Shown here one piece after another: positions 62,613 to 64,000 of a DNA stretch of 64,000 nucleotides (the first letter of the stretch is position 1; each line of letters starts with the position of its first letter). The position numbers were made by a program, and so were the translations under genes. This stretch comes from Caryophanales bacterium (GTDB lineage: Bacteria; Bacillota; Bacilli; Bacillales; Amphibacillaceae). The stretch covers positions 37,266 to 101,265 of the forward strand of contig JARIBO010000008.1 in the NCBI GenBank assembly GCA_029257405.1. The letters run 5' to 3'. Below the pieces are notes generated by a model, which was not told the origin of the DNA, did not search any database, and worked only from the letters and a program-made list of their open reading frames with translations.

Positions 62613-62641
62613 AACTTAACACGACATTTAGTTTTCGTCAA
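62613..62641 (-). promoter_or_regulatory. tRNA operon promoter P1
   Basis: Minus strand TTGACG (62641-62636), 17-base spacer, TAAGTT (62618-62613), again preceded by aggggt. Tandem with P2, 126 bases further up, as in stable-RNA operons. The rest of 62421-62739 holds only leader sequence. Confidence 0.72.
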
Positions 62642-62739
62642 CCCCTAACTACTATGTTTTTGTTTTTATCCTTTTAACATCTCTCATAATATACCCCCTT
62701 ATATAGTAGGGATTGAAAAAACACCTTATTAAATTAATT

Positions 62740-63189
62740 TTAATTTCTTTTTTTAATTTGTCCCCGACACTTCCCACATCGATATCTTTGTAAGTTTACT
62801 CTCCGCTTCCGTCTATAAACATGCTTACATGATTCACAAACATATGTATGTTGATATGCTTTCTTATCTGAAGGAAGTTGCGCACAGTGTCTTGGTGACC
62901 CTGTTGCTTTAAGTAATGCTTTAAATGATTCATCTCCGTGTTGATATCCTTTACCTTCTATATGTAGATGGTAATGACATAGCTCATGTTTAATAATCCC
63001 GTGAAATTCCGCTTCACCTAATTCTATTAAATACTTTGGATTAAGTTCTATTCTTCGGTAACGTGGTATATAACGTCCCCCTGTTGTACGTAACCGATAA
63101 TTAAAGACCACATCATCTACAAACGGCTTATCAAAATACGTTTCAGATAATGTGTTAACCAAACTATGTAATGCTTCTTGTGACATCAT
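62740..63189 (-). CDS. SprT-like zinc metallopeptidase-family protein
   Basis: A 149-residue SprT-domain protein. The metal motif is IIKHELCHYHLHIEGKGYQHGDESFK (HExxH plus a third His). Four cysteines in a C-terminal zinc ribbon read YVCESCKHVYRRKRRVNLQRYRCGKCRGQ. Annotated homologues (YdcK/SprT family) have no established substrate in Firmicutes; the fold is that of the SPRTN protease. Ribosome site gggggaggt. It lies upstream of the tRNA promoters and shares their direction. Confidence 0.9.
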   Translation of the reverse strand: MMSQEALHSLVNTLSETYFDKPFVDDVVFNYRLRTTGGRYIPRYRRIELNPKYLIELGEAEFHGIIKHELCHYHLHIEGKGYQHGDESFKALLKATGSPRHCAQLPSDKKAYQHTYVCESCKHVYRRKRRVNLQRYRCGKCRGQIKKRN

Positions 63190-63897
63190 ATATTATACCT
63201 CCCCCGCTTATACAGCTTACTACTAATGATTAAACTTCAATATATACTTCTAGATACATACAGTCATACATAACCCTGACCCTATATATCCCGCTTCACT
63301 TTAATATCTTTTATTCCTATATACCTTACAACACTTCCGCACTTACCTCTTCAGCCTACTTACTCACTTTATATTTATACGTCATCATACGTATCGTACA
63401 CTATACTTAATCACGTCATTAGATATATCCTGTTATCTTTACACCTTTACGCACAGTTAACAGATACACATACACACTTATAGCATTCTACATAGATCTT
63501 ACTTCAACTCACCTACGCTGCTAATGATCATACACTCGCATCTTTAATCCCTTATCTTATATTCCGCTTCTACTTCTATCTTACCTATTTCTATAATGGT
63601 GAGACTCATGCGCCATATATAAATAATATATATGCCTAACGCCAATAATAGATTACCAAATGAATTGATAAGCTCAAGAAAATGAAACTCTAAATGTCTT
63701 AAGTGTATTAATGTACTGGAAGGCACAAACATATAAATGATGAAAAGACGTGATGCCATAAAAAAATGATGAAAGGTACAAACACATAAATAGCTAGCTA
63801 AACGAGTAGAGAATGAATCTATGTAGTGAATTAAAAGTAGATGAAAGTTTGTAAATATAAAAGACATAAATATAAAATCATCGTGTAAATAAACATC
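63190..63897. other. about 0.7 kb without a convincing gene
   Basis: The stretch before the sprT-like gene is purine-rich on the minus strand up to about 63545, with many GTA/GAT-type steps and frequent stops in all frames. A 107-codon minus-strand ORF at 63544-63867 (MSFIFTNFHLLLIHY...) has a Phe/Leu/His-rich composition unlike real neighbours and no good ribosome site, so I do not call it. The region may be sprT leader, decayed DNA, or an unrecognised RNA. Confidence 0.5.
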
Positions 63898-63950
63898 AAA
63901 AAAATAACCAGCCAGGATAACCTTAGTACTGGTTATTCTGACTGGTTATT
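63898..63950 (-). terminator. probable terminator for a gene right of the window
   Basis: aataaccag (63903-63911) can pair with either of two ctggttatt copies (63929-63937, 63942-63950); on the minus strand the stem ends in attttttt. Two alternative hairpins are therefore possible. Bases 63951-64000 show nothing recognisable. Confidence 0.5.
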
Positions 63951-64000
63951 TTGACTAGTTAATATTACATTACTACATTAGGCTATTACGCCTTAACTTC

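Noticed and set aside
63544-63867. 107-aa minus-strand ORF near the right end
   Set aside because: Phe/His/Leu-rich composition, no convincing ribosome site and no recognisable motif; probably chance.

Overview
This window looks like chromosome of a low-GC Gram-positive coccus of the Staphylococcaceae, or its halotolerant sister group (Jeotgalicoccus / Nosocomiicoccus / Salinicoccus type). The evidence is strongly AT-rich DNA, Staphylococcus/Bacillus-like proteins, a mutS-mutL-miaA-hfq-hflX-ynbB run, and long stretches in the order of the Bacillus yqj-yqi-yqh-yqg region. The genus is an inference. No prophage, IS element, CRISPR array or rRNA gene was seen; almost everything is core housekeeping DNA.

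Layout. 1-3.4 kb: yneF (cut by the window edge), transketolase, a DUF896 protein and divergent lexA with an SOS box. 3.4-11.6 kb: one leftward run mutS-mutL-miaA-hfq-hflX-ynbB. 11.8-14.1 kb: RNase Z and an aldehyde dehydrogenase. 14.2-20.4 kb: dinB, an M20 peptidase, mmdA, methylmalonyl-CoA epimerase, the miniprotein Prli42, a YqjA-like membrane protein and a bacilliredoxin. 20.5-26.4 kb: leucine dehydrogenase and the branched-chain 2-oxoacid dehydrogenase genes, with a CodY-box-like site upstream. 26.6-28.2 kb: DUF2627 protein and aspartokinase.

28.2-37 kb is the most interesting part: folD-xseA-xseB-ispA, an OLE noncoding RNA, its membrane partner gene oapA, tlyA-like methyltransferase, argR, recN and a full-length spo0A. 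The slots that hold spoIVB (recN/spo0A) and spoIIIA (efp/accB) in spore formers are empty, so the sporulation master regulator appears to have been kept after spore genes were lost. dxs, often next to OLE/oapA, is also absent.

37-42 kb: accC-accB, efp, an aminopeptidase P-like gene, a decayed yqhQ and mntR. 42-48.6 kb is an insertion relative to the Bacillus order: LLM oxidoreductase, LysR regulator, EamA transporter, a decayed unknown gene and a B12-dependent ribonucleotide reductase. 48.8-58 kb: rhodanese-like YqhL, DUF2626, a cysteine-bearing HTH regulator, the complete comGA-GG competence pseudopilus operon behind a sigma-H-like promoter, an MBL hydrolase, YqgW/YqgQ-like small proteins, rhomboid GluP, 5-formyl-THF cyclo-ligase and a cysteine-poor L33. 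58-64 kb: a YceG-like lysine/glutamate-rich membrane protein, a class B PBP, sodA, a five-tRNA operon (Asn-Met-Ile2-Ser-Phe) behind tandem strong promoters, a SprT-like protein and about 0.7 kb without a convincing gene.
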